Of a stretch of DNA of 64,000 nucleotides, positions 37,225 through 44,683 are shown in pieces (the stretch's first letter is position 1; each line of letters starts with the position of its first letter). The position numbers and the translations under genes are program-made. Origin of the DNA: JAHEKO01 sp965212505 (lineage in GTDB: Bacteria; Acidobacteriota; Thermoanaerobaculia; Multivoradales; JAHEKO01); contig OZ243123.1 in assembly GCA_965212505.1 (NCBI GenBank), positions 2,790,001 to 2,854,000 of the forward strand, written 5' to 3'. The notes beneath the pieces are model-generated. The model made no database searches. It was given only the letters and a program-made list of their open reading frames with translations, and was not told where the DNA came from.

Positions 37225-37938
37225 ATGTCCAAGAAAAAGGGTACGCAGTCGTGTCTGCTGATCGGCGTTGGGTGCCTGATCGCCGTGGCGATCTTGGCAA
37301 TCGTGGTCGGGAGCCTGATGTTCTACGGCTTCAGAAAGGCTCGTCAGCTCGAAGAGACCATGAAAGACCCCGAAACCCGCACCAGCGAGGCGCTCGAGCT
37401 GCTCCCGACCGAGTCGCTTCCCGAGGGCTATTACGCCGTGGCGGCGTTCTCCGTGCCGTTCCTGATGGACACGATTGTCCTCGCGGATCAGGAGCCGACG
37501 GACGACATCGAGTCGTCTCTTCATGCCGGCACGCACCGGTTTGTCTTCACGCGCACTCGCCTCTTCGGCGACCAGGAGGAACAGCTGAAGCTCCTGCTCG
37601 AGGGTGAGATCCACCGCGGAGAGTGGGAGAACCGGGCCCCGGTGCGCTTCGAGAACGATCGCTTCCTGGTCGCCGGGTCGGCCGTCGAGGAAGGACGCAC
37701 CCTACGCTGGGCAGCACACCTGGGCCGCTCCAGCGGCCCGGTCGACGAAGCGATCGGCCTCCGATCGACGATCGTCGTCGACTGTCCCGAGCCCCGCGGC
37801 CGAACGCGTATCGGCTTCTGGATGGGCCCTGCGCCGGACGGCGTCGAGTCCGAAACCGACATCGATCTGACCGGCACCGTCGGCGACGGTGAGCGCATCC
37901 AGGAGTTCATGCGCTACCTCGACGTCTGCGCCCGCTGA
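37225..37938 (+). CDS. Hypothetical single-span membrane protein
   Basis: 237 residues. A basic N-terminus (MSKKKGTQS) and one helix at about 12-34 (GVGCLIAVAILAIVVGSLMFYG) anchor a soluble domain with alternating strands (GYYAVAAFSVPFLMDTIVLAD, RFVFTRTRLF, RTRIGFWMGPAP). A single Cys lies in DCPEPRG and another two residues before the end. No family is recognised. The DUF4062 gene starts 36 bases downstream on the same strand, so it may form one unit with the two genes that follow. Confidence 0.75.
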   Translation: MSKKKGTQSCLLIGVGCLIAVAILAIVVGSLMFYGFRKARQLEETMKDPETRTSEALELLPTESLPEGYYAVAAFSVPFLMDTIVLADQEPTDDIESSLHAGTHRFVFTRTRLFGDQEEQLKLLLEGEIHRGEWENRAPVRFENDRFLVAGSAVEEGRTLRWAAHLGRSSGPVDEAIGLRSTIVVDCPEPRGRTRIGFWMGPAPDGVESETDIDLTGTVGDGERIQEFMRYLDVCAR

Positions 37939-37973
37939 CACCTCCTAGGCTACAATTCCTTCAGATATCCACC

Positions 37974-38801
37974 GTGGCCAGAATCTACCTGTCGTCGACG
38001 TACCGGGACTTGAGGGAGCACCGCGAGGCGGTCTATCGCGCGCTCCGTCAGATGCGTCATGACGTCATCTCGATGGAGGACTACACCGCCGCCAGCCGGC
38101 CACCGCTCGAGAAGTGTCTCGAGGACGTGGCCGAATGCGATGTCTACGTCGGCATCTTCGCCTGGCGCTCCGGGTACAAACCGCCGGGCGAGGAGAGGTC
38201 GATCACCGAGCTCGAATTCCGTCAGGCGGTGTCGACCGGCAAAGAGTGTCTGATCTTCCTGCTCGAATCGGACGCCCCCTGGCCACCCAAGATGATGGAC
38301 GAGGATCGCTCCGAGATCGAGGCGCTTCGCAACGAGCTCTCGCGCGACTACCTGATCGACTTCTTCACTTCGCCTGAGGAGCTGGCGACCAATGTCAGCG
38401 TCGCCGTCGCAAACACCGCCGGCACTGGCGCGATCCCGGTCCAGGAGGAAGAAGCCGACCCGGAAACCCTGCGCTTCTTCGTCCGAAGCCTCAAACGCAT
38501 GACTGACGAGCTCGGCTCTCAGATCAAGCTCTATTCGGCCTCGAGTGTCGCTCTCGTGGCCGTCGGAGGCGGCATCCTCGCCGTCGGCCTGGCGATGCAG
38601 GCGACAACCTTCGGCGTCGGCGGCGCCTTGATCGGCAGCGCGACGATCTTCCCCATCAACACCATGCTGCACGCCCGCAGAAAGAAGGCCGTTCTCGACG
38701 GCTACCACCACGAGCTGCAGCAGGAGCCACCCGCTGACGAGGCGGTGAGCGCGATCCGGCGCTTCCTGGGCACGCAACTGAAGGGAGGGGCGTTCGCGTG
38801 A
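37974..38801 (+). CDS. DUF4062 domain protein with two C-terminal membrane helices
   Basis: 275 residues from GTG 37974; TACAAT (37951-37956) could be its -10. Residues 3-145 match DUF4062: RIYLSSTYRDLREHREAVYRAL, EDYTAASRPPLEKCLEDVAECDVYVGIFAWRSGY and SITELEFRQA, a TIR-like fold usually fused to NTPases and repeats in bacterial signalling proteins. Residues about 188-207 and 212-232 are membrane helices, giving a hairpin anchor. Its stop is overlapped by the start of the TPR gene (GTGA), so the two products probably work as partners. Function unknown; a sensor or effector at the membrane is plausible. Confidence 0.85.
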   Translation: MARIYLSSTYRDLREHREAVYRALRQMRHDVISMEDYTAASRPPLEKCLEDVAECDVYVGIFAWRSGYKPPGEERSITELEFRQAVSTGKECLIFLLESDAPWPPKMMDEDRSEIEALRNELSRDYLIDFFTSPEELATNVSVAVANTAGTGAIPVQEEEADPETLRFFVRSLKRMTDELGSQIKLYSASSVALVAVGGGILAVGLAMQATTFGVGGALIGSATIFPINTMLHARRKKAVLDGYHHELQQEPPADEAVSAIRRFLGTQLKGGAFA

Positions 38802-39784
38802 GCGAAGACGAACGGCTGGACAAGATCTCCGCGATGTTCGCCGACGAGTCGGCGGCGATGCGACGCCGAACGCTCTGGCTGTCGCTCATTCCGATCGCGA
38901 TCGGAGCGATCGTCGTCGTCACCGCGTACCTCGGGGTACAAGACGCACGCGAGCGACGCGACGCTCTCCTCACCGAGCTCGACGAGCTCTTCGCGCGCCG
39001 GGATCAACTCCAAGAAGAGCTCCAGCAGCAGAAGGCGGTCGTCGAGCACGTTCGAGAGAAGCTCCCCGAGACCGAACGCAAGGCGGTCGAACTCGTGCAG
39101 ACGGGGCTCGACGCCTACAACAGCAAGGACTACGACACCGCGGTGACCCGGCTCGAGAGCGCGGTCGCCGAGAATCCGAATATGGCAGAAGCGCACTTCC
39201 GACTCGGGCTTTCGCTCTGGCGCACCGGTCAACAGAAGGAGGCGCTCAAAGAGGTACAGGCCGCGTTCAAGATCGATCCGAGCTACGAGGAGCGGGCGCG
39301 GAAGGACCGGCGGTTCAAAGAACTTTGGGACTACAGCTACGTGGTCGAGGGCGAGAAGAGCGCCGCGACCGCACCCGAGGCGACCGCGATCAAGGAGGCG
39401 CTCGGCAACGCCCGGACGGGAGACTTCGGGAAGGCCGTCGAGTCCTACGACAAGGCGCTCGAGACCAACCCCGAGAACGCTCGCGTCCACGGTTGGAAGG
39501 GCTATTCGCTCTACCGGAAGGGCGACTACAAAGCGGCGATCTCCAGCTACGAAGAGTGCCTCGCCGCCGACCCCTCCCTCGCCGAGTGCCACTACAACAT
39601 GGGGCTCGCGCTCTGGGCGGTCGGCGACAAGCGCGGCGCACAAGCGTCCTTCGAGAAGACCTGGAGTCTCGACCCGTCGTTCCTCGGCAAGGCGCGACAG
39701 GACCCCGCCTTCCGCAAGATCGCCATCGAGCTCGACCCGCGGACACTCCTACGCAAGGAAGGCGGCCGGTCCGGCGGCGGCTAG
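38798..39784 (+). CDS. Membrane-anchored coiled-coil TPR protein
   Basis: 328 residues from GTG 38798, coupled to the DUF4062 gene by a 4-base overlap. One helix at about 26-45, a heptad-rich coiled coil at about 50-92 (LLTELDELFARRDQLQEEL), then TPR motifs at about 98-167 (AEAHFRLGLSLWRTGQQKEAL) and 195-290 (ARVHGWKGYSLYRKGDYKAAI, AECHYNMGLALWAVGDKRGAQ). It is a likely scaffold that recruits other proteins to the DUF4062 membrane protein. It converges with a serine hydrolase gene, overlapping its stop by 4 bases. Confidence 0.85.
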   Translation: MSEDERLDKISAMFADESAAMRRRTLWLSLIPIAIGAIVVVTAYLGVQDARERRDALLTELDELFARRDQLQEELQQQKAVVEHVREKLPETERKAVELVQTGLDAYNSKDYDTAVTRLESAVAENPNMAEAHFRLGLSLWRTGQQKEALKEVQAAFKIDPSYEERARKDRRFKELWDYSYVVEGEKSAATAPEATAIKEALGNARTGDFGKAVESYDKALETNPENARVHGWKGYSLYRKGDYKAAISSYEECLAADPSLAECHYNMGLALWAVGDKRGAQASFEKTWSLDPSFLGKARQDPAFRKIAIELDPRTLLRKEGGRSGGG

Positions 39785-41229
39785 CGTGCCGCCTGCAGCA
39801 GGTCGGTTGCGATCGCGCCGGTATCGATCGACGTCGACGCGGTCCCGAACTGGGGGCCGACAAACAGATCCAGCGAGTTTCGGCAGACCACCGCCGTCAC
39901 ACCGTTTCCGCCGTTGCTGCCCTCGAGCGAGTGCAGCGTGTTGCAGTTGGTCCCGACCGTCGTTCCGCCCTTGGAGAGAAGGGTGCCGAGGGTTCCTGAA
40001 ACACGGAACAGAGCAAACCCGTGCTCGAAGAGCGTGCCCTGCACCGGCAAGAACCCGGCCTCGAGGAGCGCCTGGGCCTCAGCGCTCAGCAGGCTGCCCG
40101 TCACCAGCGAATGGAAGAACCGAGCGTAGCTCTCCGGCGTAGCGGTCAACGCGCCGGCGGCACCACCACCGTTGGAGAACAGAATCGGACCGGCGTCGAA
40201 GGTGTCGAGCGCCGGATGACCGTTGATGTCGACCAGTGGGTAGGCCCCGAGGAGGTTCTCGTCAATGCCGTCGGTGGCCCCGGTCGCGATGGCGTACTGA
40301 CTGGCGAGCTTGCCGAGTCGCCGCGGCACCGACAGAGCCAGCTCCATGGGCGCCAACCCCAGCGGCTCGACAATGCGCTCCTCTACCAGCTCATCAAATG
40401 ACTTCCCAGAAGCACGCTCGAGAATCAGTCCGACCAACTGGTAGCCGGAGTTCCCGAAGCTCGCCTCGAAGTCTCGCTGTCTCGTCCCGCCGCGCCGGGC
40501 GCCGTTCGCCTTGAGCAGGCCGAGTGCGCTCAAGACCTCGAACGGCTCGTCGACATCGGGCACCGGTAGCCGCTCGAGTCCCAGCGCGTCGAGAAGATCG
40601 CCGAGCAGGTAGTCCACAACGTCCGTGAAGCCGTTGCCGTTCCGATCGACCTCGTTGACGAAGTCCCACAGGCCGTGGTTGCCGTTGAGCAGCTGGCGAA
40701 TGGTGATCTTCTTGAGTTTGGGGCACTTGGCGCGCACCTGGACAAACTCGTCGAGCTCGCGGTCGAGTACCAGCACCGTCGCGGGACACAGAGCCTCGCT
40801 GCCGGTCCCCTTCGTGAGCGCCTGACGTTCCGCCTTGGTGAAGAAGCCCGCCACCTTGGCGTCGATGCCCCTTCGCCCGAGCAGCCCCTCTTCGGCGAGC
40901 ATGAGCGTCAGCGCGGTAGCCACTGGCTTCGTCATGCTGCCGATGTGCTGCCTTGTCGAGACCTGGTTGGGCTTTGCCCCTTGAAGACGGCGCAACCCGT
41001 TCGCGTAAGCGAAGACGCCACAGCCATCGTGCTCAACGGCGACCGAGTAACCGGGGGCTCCAGAGCCGCGTCCGCCGCCAGCGGGAGCCGCTACCAATGC
41101 GTTATCCACGATCCCGCGCAAGGCGGCTTCGTCGCCACAGCCTTCGCCGCCCCACTCCGCGTGCGTAGGCCAGGCATAGAGCACGAGGGCCAGGAAGACT
41201 GTCGAGCTGAACTGTCGTCGGTACTGCAT
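39781..41229 (-). CDS. Secreted serine hydrolase (beta-lactamase/DD-peptidase family)
   Basis: 482 residues from ATG 41229, the start that exposes a signal peptide (STVFLALVLYAWPTHA). SxxK motif in HIGSMTKPVATAL, second motif in FGNSGYQLVGLILER and a late segment SKGGTTVGTN near the third motif. Several inserted loops and Cys pairs make it longer than class C enzymes. Probably a periplasmic esterase or peptidase. It is divergent from the SpoIIE phosphatase gene, about 110 bases apart. It is a different branch from the lipoprotein hydrolase at 14654. Confidence 0.85.
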   Translation of the reverse strand: MQYRRQFSSTVFLALVLYAWPTHAEWGGEGCGDEAALRGIVDNALVAAPAGGGRGSGAPGYSVAVEHDGCGVFAYANGLRRLQGAKPNQVSTRQHIGSMTKPVATALTLMLAEEGLLGRRGIDAKVAGFFTKAERQALTKGTGSEALCPATVLVLDRELDEFVQVRAKCPKLKKITIRQLLNGNHGLWDFVNEVDRNGNGFTDVVDYLLGDLLDALGLERLPVPDVDEPFEVLSALGLLKANGARRGGTRQRDFEASFGNSGYQLVGLILERASGKSFDELVEERIVEPLGLAPMELALSVPRRLGKLASQYAIATGATDGIDENLLGAYPLVDINGHPALDTFDAGPILFSNGGGAAGALTATPESYARFFHSLVTGSLLSAEAQALLEAGFLPVQGTLFEHGFALFRVSGTLGTLLSKGGTTVGTNCNTLHSLEGSNGGNGVTAVVCRNSLDLFVGPQFGTASTSIDTGAIATDLLQAAR

Positions 41230-41338
41230 AGGCGGAATTCTAGCGGCTCGAGTCGGATCGTCGAGCTGGGTGGGCCGACACGCTCGAGGTCGCAAAACCC
41301 TCCCTTGGCCCACGCGTAAGTAGAATCGACTCCTGCGC

Positions 41339-42505
41339 ATGAAGCCTCATCGCTACATCGATCAGACGAGATCGTTCTTCCGTGAGTACACGGCGGGCCT
41401 GAACGTACGCGATCTCCGGCGGCTCTTCGATCAGGAGGCGTCGCAGGCCTACAAGGTGCTGGCGCGCGACCGGGAGGGCGAAGAGCCCGAGGGCGGCTTC
41501 GGGCAGTTCTGGCATCGGGTCAAGGTCGTCTTCCTCGGCGTCTCCTCCAAACTCTCCCCAGCGCGTCGATTGATCTTCGCCGCCTCGATCCTCTGTGCGT
41601 TCTTCGGCATCCTCGATATCGACGTCGTCAACATCGGGGGCGGCGGCCTTCGCTTGGGCGTCACGGTCTTTTGGTTCCTCTTGAGCGTCTCGGGGCTCAC
41701 CTTCCTGCTGATCATGGAACTCGTCGACCGTGTCCGGGTACGCGACGAACTCGAAGTCGCTCGGCAGCTTCAGAGTGAACTCCTCCCACAGAGATCGCCG
41801 GCGATCGAAGGACTCGACTTCGCCCACTCCTACCAGACCGCCAACGAGGTCGGCGGGGACTACTACGACTTCCCCGAGCTCCCTGACGGCCGGCTGGCCA
41901 TTCTCATGGCCGACGCGAGCGGCCACGGCATCGCTGCGGGTCTTCTGATGGCGATCGCAAACGCGACGCTCAAGACCGCTCTCGAGATCGACCCGGAGCC
42001 GACCCAGGTGGCGGCGCTGCTCAACTCGGCGCTCTTCCGAACCGGCGACCGCCGCGCCTTCATGACGCTCTTCTACGGCCTCCTCGACCCCGAAACAGGG
42101 GAAATGGACTACGTGTGCGCCGGGCACCCGTTCCCCATGCTCCGGCGCGCCGGTGGCGAGGTCGTCGAGCTCGGCACCGGCAACCTGCCTCTCGGTCTGC
42201 GCGCTTCGCTGGACCTCCACTCCGAGTCGGTCTCGATGGACGAGGGCGACCTCCTCGTTCTGTTCACGGACGGTCTTCCCGAGGCGATCAGCGGACCCGA
42301 CGGCGAGAGCTTCGGCTTCGAGCGTCTCCGAAGCCTCCTCACTGAGGTCGGATCGGCACGTCGCGTGCACGATCGCATTCTCATGAGCTTCGACAAACAC
42401 GTCGTCAACGAGCCGCTCCACGACGATGTGACCCTGCTCGTCGTCGGCAGGGATGTCCAGACCATCCCGCCGCCTCCCCCTCCCCTGCCAGTCGACGCTT
42501 CCTGA
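41339..42505 (+). CDS. Membrane SpoIIE/RsbU-type protein phosphatase
   Basis: 388 residues. Two membrane helices lie at about 78-125 (IFAASILCAFFGILDIDVV, LGVTVFWFLLSVSGLTFLLIM), a linker helix follows (VARQLQSELLPQRSP), and then the PP2C-like SpoIIE domain with the metal-binding NEVGGDYYDF and MADASGHGIAAGLLM, GHPFPMLRR, and DDVTLLVV near the end. A Pro-rich tail (PPPPPPLPVD) closes it. This family dephosphorylates anti-anti-sigma (STAS) proteins in partner-switch systems; no STAS or kinase gene lies nearby. Confidence 0.92.
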   Translation: MKPHRYIDQTRSFFREYTAGLNVRDLRRLFDQEASQAYKVLARDREGEEPEGGFGQFWHRVKVVFLGVSSKLSPARRLIFAASILCAFFGILDIDVVNIGGGGLRLGVTVFWFLLSVSGLTFLLIMELVDRVRVRDELEVARQLQSELLPQRSPAIEGLDFAHSYQTANEVGGDYYDFPELPDGRLAILMADASGHGIAAGLLMAIANATLKTALEIDPEPTQVAALLNSALFRTGDRRAFMTLFYGLLDPETGEMDYVCAGHPFPMLRRAGGEVVELGTGNLPLGLRASLDLHSESVSMDEGDLLVLFTDGLPEAISGPDGESFGFERLRSLLTEVGSARRVHDRILMSFDKHVVNEPLHDDVTLLVVGRDVQTIPPPPPPLPVDAS

Positions 42506-42538
42506 TTCGGGCGCAGACTGCGCTTGGTTAGGTGAAAG

Positions 42539-42560
42539 GCCCCCGCGAGCTACGGGAGGC
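42539..42560 (+). promoter_or_regulatory. Leader hairpin before the secreted-protein/S74 pair
   Basis: GCCCCCG (42539-42545) can pair with CGGGAGGC (42553-42560) with one bulged A, about 50 bases upstream of the ATG at 42609 and clear of its ribosome-binding site AGAAGGAG. It could be a terminator remnant of the phosphatase gene or a leader structure. It does not match a riboswitch I know. Confidence 0.3.
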
Positions 42561-42608
42561 GAAGTTCGGGCTGACAACGAGGTTCTGACATTGAGAAGGA
42601 GATCCCCT

Positions 42609-43031
42609 ATGGCCAAAGGCAATCGCGCGCTCGCTTCCGGCCTTTGTACGCTGCTCTGTCTCACGCTGGCGAGCTTCAGCGAGGCGGGAACCGAGCCGCA
42701 GCCCCTTGCAACGACGCAATGGTCCGCAGATCAGATCACCTGGATCGCCGGCGACGGTTCAGAGCTCCTGCTGACCGTAACCGGACCCGACTTCAGACTC
42801 CGCAGACGCGGCTCTGGGACGCTGGCGTTCCGGCCGGACGCCCAAGCGGAAGCGCTTTCCGACGGAAGCTACCGCTTCGAGCTCCGAGAGGTATCGCCCA
42901 CGACCGCGGCAGACGAGACTCATCGGCGACCGCGCAAGCTGACCGCTCGGTTCCGCGTCGTCGGCGGCACGATCCTCGTCTCGGCGAAGATCAGCTCGGA
43001 CGTCGATTCACCGAAGGGAGGGCAGCGATGA
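42609..43031 (+). CDS. Small secreted protein of unknown function
   Basis: 140 residues from ATG 42609, preceded by AGAAGGAGATCCCCT. Signal peptide: SGLCTLLCLTLASFSEAG. The mature part is beta-rich (GSELLLTVTGPDFRLRRRG, SYRFELREVSP, ARFRVVGGTILVSAKI). The stop overlaps the start of the S74 gene (ATGA), so both are made together. No family is recognised; it may be an export or assembly partner of the tail-fibre-like protein. Confidence 0.75.
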   Translation: MAKGNRALASGLCTLLCLTLASFSEAGTEPQPLATTQWSADQITWIAGDGSELLLTVTGPDFRLRRRGSGTLAFRPDAQAEALSDGSYRFELREVSPTTAADETHRRPRKLTARFRVVGGTILVSAKISSDVDSPKGGQR

Positions 43032-43921
43032 CACGGCAACTCACAATCCTGGCAACGGCAACCGTCTTCGCCCTCGTCGCTCCCGTGCATGCAGAGCTCT
43101 TCAACGAGGACGTCACCGTGCAAGAGGACGATCCAGATTTCATCCTCTTCGAGTTCGACGAAACGGCCTTCTGGTTCCTCGAGTCCGAGGACTCGACGTT
43201 TCAAATCTCGGACAACGTGACGACGAGCGTGCTGCAGATCGAGGAGAACGCTCCCGACGACATGCTCTACATCGCCAACGACGGGAGCGTCGGCATCGGT
43301 ACGGCGGCACCGTTCTTCGATTTCGAGATCTTCGATCCGGACTCCTCGAACTTTGCGTCGCTCGGCCTCACCACGAGCGAAGGAGCTACCTGGGTGCTGT
43401 CCGCCTGCCTGTTCACGTGCTCGGGACTCGAGGGCTTCCGCCTCGTCCAGGGAGATAGTCCAACGGATCCAAGTCCGCTCTGGATCGAGAACGGCTCTCA
43501 GAACCGCTCGATCTTCATCGACTCGAGCGGCATTTCGTTCAACGGCGCGGTGATTCAGATGTCGAGTCGCGACGCGAAGACAGACTTCGAGGCAGTCGAC
43601 ACGAGTGTCATTCTCGCGAGGGTCCTGGAACTCCCGCTCCAGACTTGGTCGTACAAGAGCCACGCCGACTCGACTCACCTGGGACCGATCGCCGAGGACT
43701 TCTACGAGGCGTTCGGGCTCGGCTCGACCGACCGCGGCATCGCCACAGTCGACAGCGCCGGCGTAGCCCTGGCTGCCATCCAGGGGCTCGAGGCGCGGCA
43801 CAGGGTAGAGATGGCGGAGCTCAGCGCGGGCTACGAAGAGAGACTCGCGTCACTCGAGGCGAGACTGAATCACCTCGCAACGCTCGTTCAGCAAGCGAAC
43901 GACGCGCCCGGCACAGAGTGA
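43028..43921 (+). CDS. Secreted tail-fibre/S74 chaperone-domain protein
   Basis: 297 residues from ATG 43028 with a signal peptide (LATATVFALVAPVHA). The middle has short beta repeats (DDMLYIANDGSVGIGTAAP), followed by the S74 intramolecular-chaperone pattern: SSRDAKTDFEAVD, LQTWSYKSHADSTHLGPIAEDFYEAFGLG and VDSAGVALAAIQGLEARH, then a coiled coil to the C-terminus. In phage endosialidases this domain trimerises the fibre and cleaves itself off; here Ser-Asp (SSRDAK) is kept. It is a chromosomal surface protein rather than phage, since no other phage genes are near. Confidence 0.85.
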   Translation: MTRQLTILATATVFALVAPVHAELFNEDVTVQEDDPDFILFEFDETAFWFLESEDSTFQISDNVTTSVLQIEENAPDDMLYIANDGSVGIGTAAPFFDFEIFDPDSSNFASLGLTTSEGATWVLSACLFTCSGLEGFRLVQGDSPTDPSPLWIENGSQNRSIFIDSSGISFNGAVIQMSSRDAKTDFEAVDTSVILARVLELPLQTWSYKSHADSTHLGPIAEDFYEAFGLGSTDRGIATVDSAGVALAAIQGLEARHRVEMAELSAGYEERLASLEARLNHLATLVQQANDAPGTE

Positions 43922-43954
43922 GGGCAGTACCGTCGAGTCCAAGTAGCAACCAGG

Positions 43955-44683
43955 CTACGTCTCCGAATCGGCTTCGAGCGCCTCGCGGATCTTCTTGCCG
44001 ATGGCCCGAATGTGCGCTTCCAAGACTTCTTCGCCCGCGTCTTCCGCAGCACAGAGAGATAGCTCGGGATTAGGACCGTGGAAGCGCAAGATCTCTTCGG
44101 GCACCTCGCAGCCCTCGACGAGCACCCAGAAGACCGTCGTTTGGCCCTCCTCGGCCTGTGAAAGGAGGGCTGGAAGTTCCACCTCCTGAATGAAGACCGA
44201 ATTCAGAAACGCAGGACTCACCAAGAGGATCGCGGCCCGAGCCGACTCCAGGTTCTGCTTGATGACGCGCCTCCACTCTTGCCCGACCCGGATCTCGCCG
44301 TCGTCCCAGATCCCAATTCGCCCAGCCTCCTCATACTCTTTGAGCTCGGCCTTGATCGAGCGGAGCCAGCGACGCTCGCGTCTCGTGTAGCAACAGAAGA
44401 CGGTCCCTGGTAGGGAAAACTGCTGCTCCCAGTAGCTCTCGACCTCGATCACGCGGCCGTTGACGGCGTACAGGACATCGAGCTGCGGACTCGGATGTCG
44501 GTAAAGGTAGCCTCCGGACTTGAGCTTGAGCACTTCGCCTATCTTCGAGACGAGGGGCTCCAAGACAAGCGCAGGCTCGATCTGAATCAAGGCTTCGAGG
44601 GCACGGGAGCTAAGCTTCGTCCTTGAATCTCGTGCCAGATCGGTCCAGCGAATCGAGTACGCCGAGTCTACCGGCTGGGTCAC
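43955..44683 (-). CDS. TIR-domain protein with RelE/ParE-like N-terminal domain
   Basis: 242 residues from GTG 44683, overlapping the upstream stop by four bases (GTGA). About 95-235 is a TIR domain: VFCCYTRRERRWL (BB-loop side: IGIWDDGEIRVGQEW), LVSPAFLNSVFIQEVELPALL with Glu169 where TIR NADases keep the catalytic Glu. Residues about 8-88 (AYSIRWTDLARDSR, EPALVLEPL, QLDVLYAVNGRVIEVESYW) resemble by eye the RelE/ParE fold seen in the toxin at 32583. TIR domains in bacteria deplete NAD+ or make nucleotide signals during defence. Here it is coupled to a membrane protein. Activity and trigger are inferred. Confidence 0.82.
   Translation of the reverse strand: MTQPVDSAYSIRWTDLARDSRTKLSSRALEALIQIEPALVLEPLVSKIGEVLKLKSGGYLYRHPSPQLDVLYAVNGRVIEVESYWEQQFSLPGTVFCCYTRRERRWLRSIKAELKEYEEAGRIGIWDDGEIRVGQEWRRVIKQNLESARAAILLVSPAFLNSVFIQEVELPALLSQAEEGQTTVFWVLVEGCEVPEEILRFHGPNPELSLCAAEDAGEEVLEAHIRAIGKKIREALEADSET

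Noticed and set aside
42531..42600. Riboswitch (GEMM-like) before the secreted-protein gene
   Set aside because: GAAAGG and a hairpin are present, but the conserved GEMM core and second stem are absent.
43028..43921. Prophage tail fibre
   Set aside because: No integrase, capsid, terminase or other phage gene is in the window, and the protein has a signal peptide. S74 domains also occur in ordinary surface proteins.
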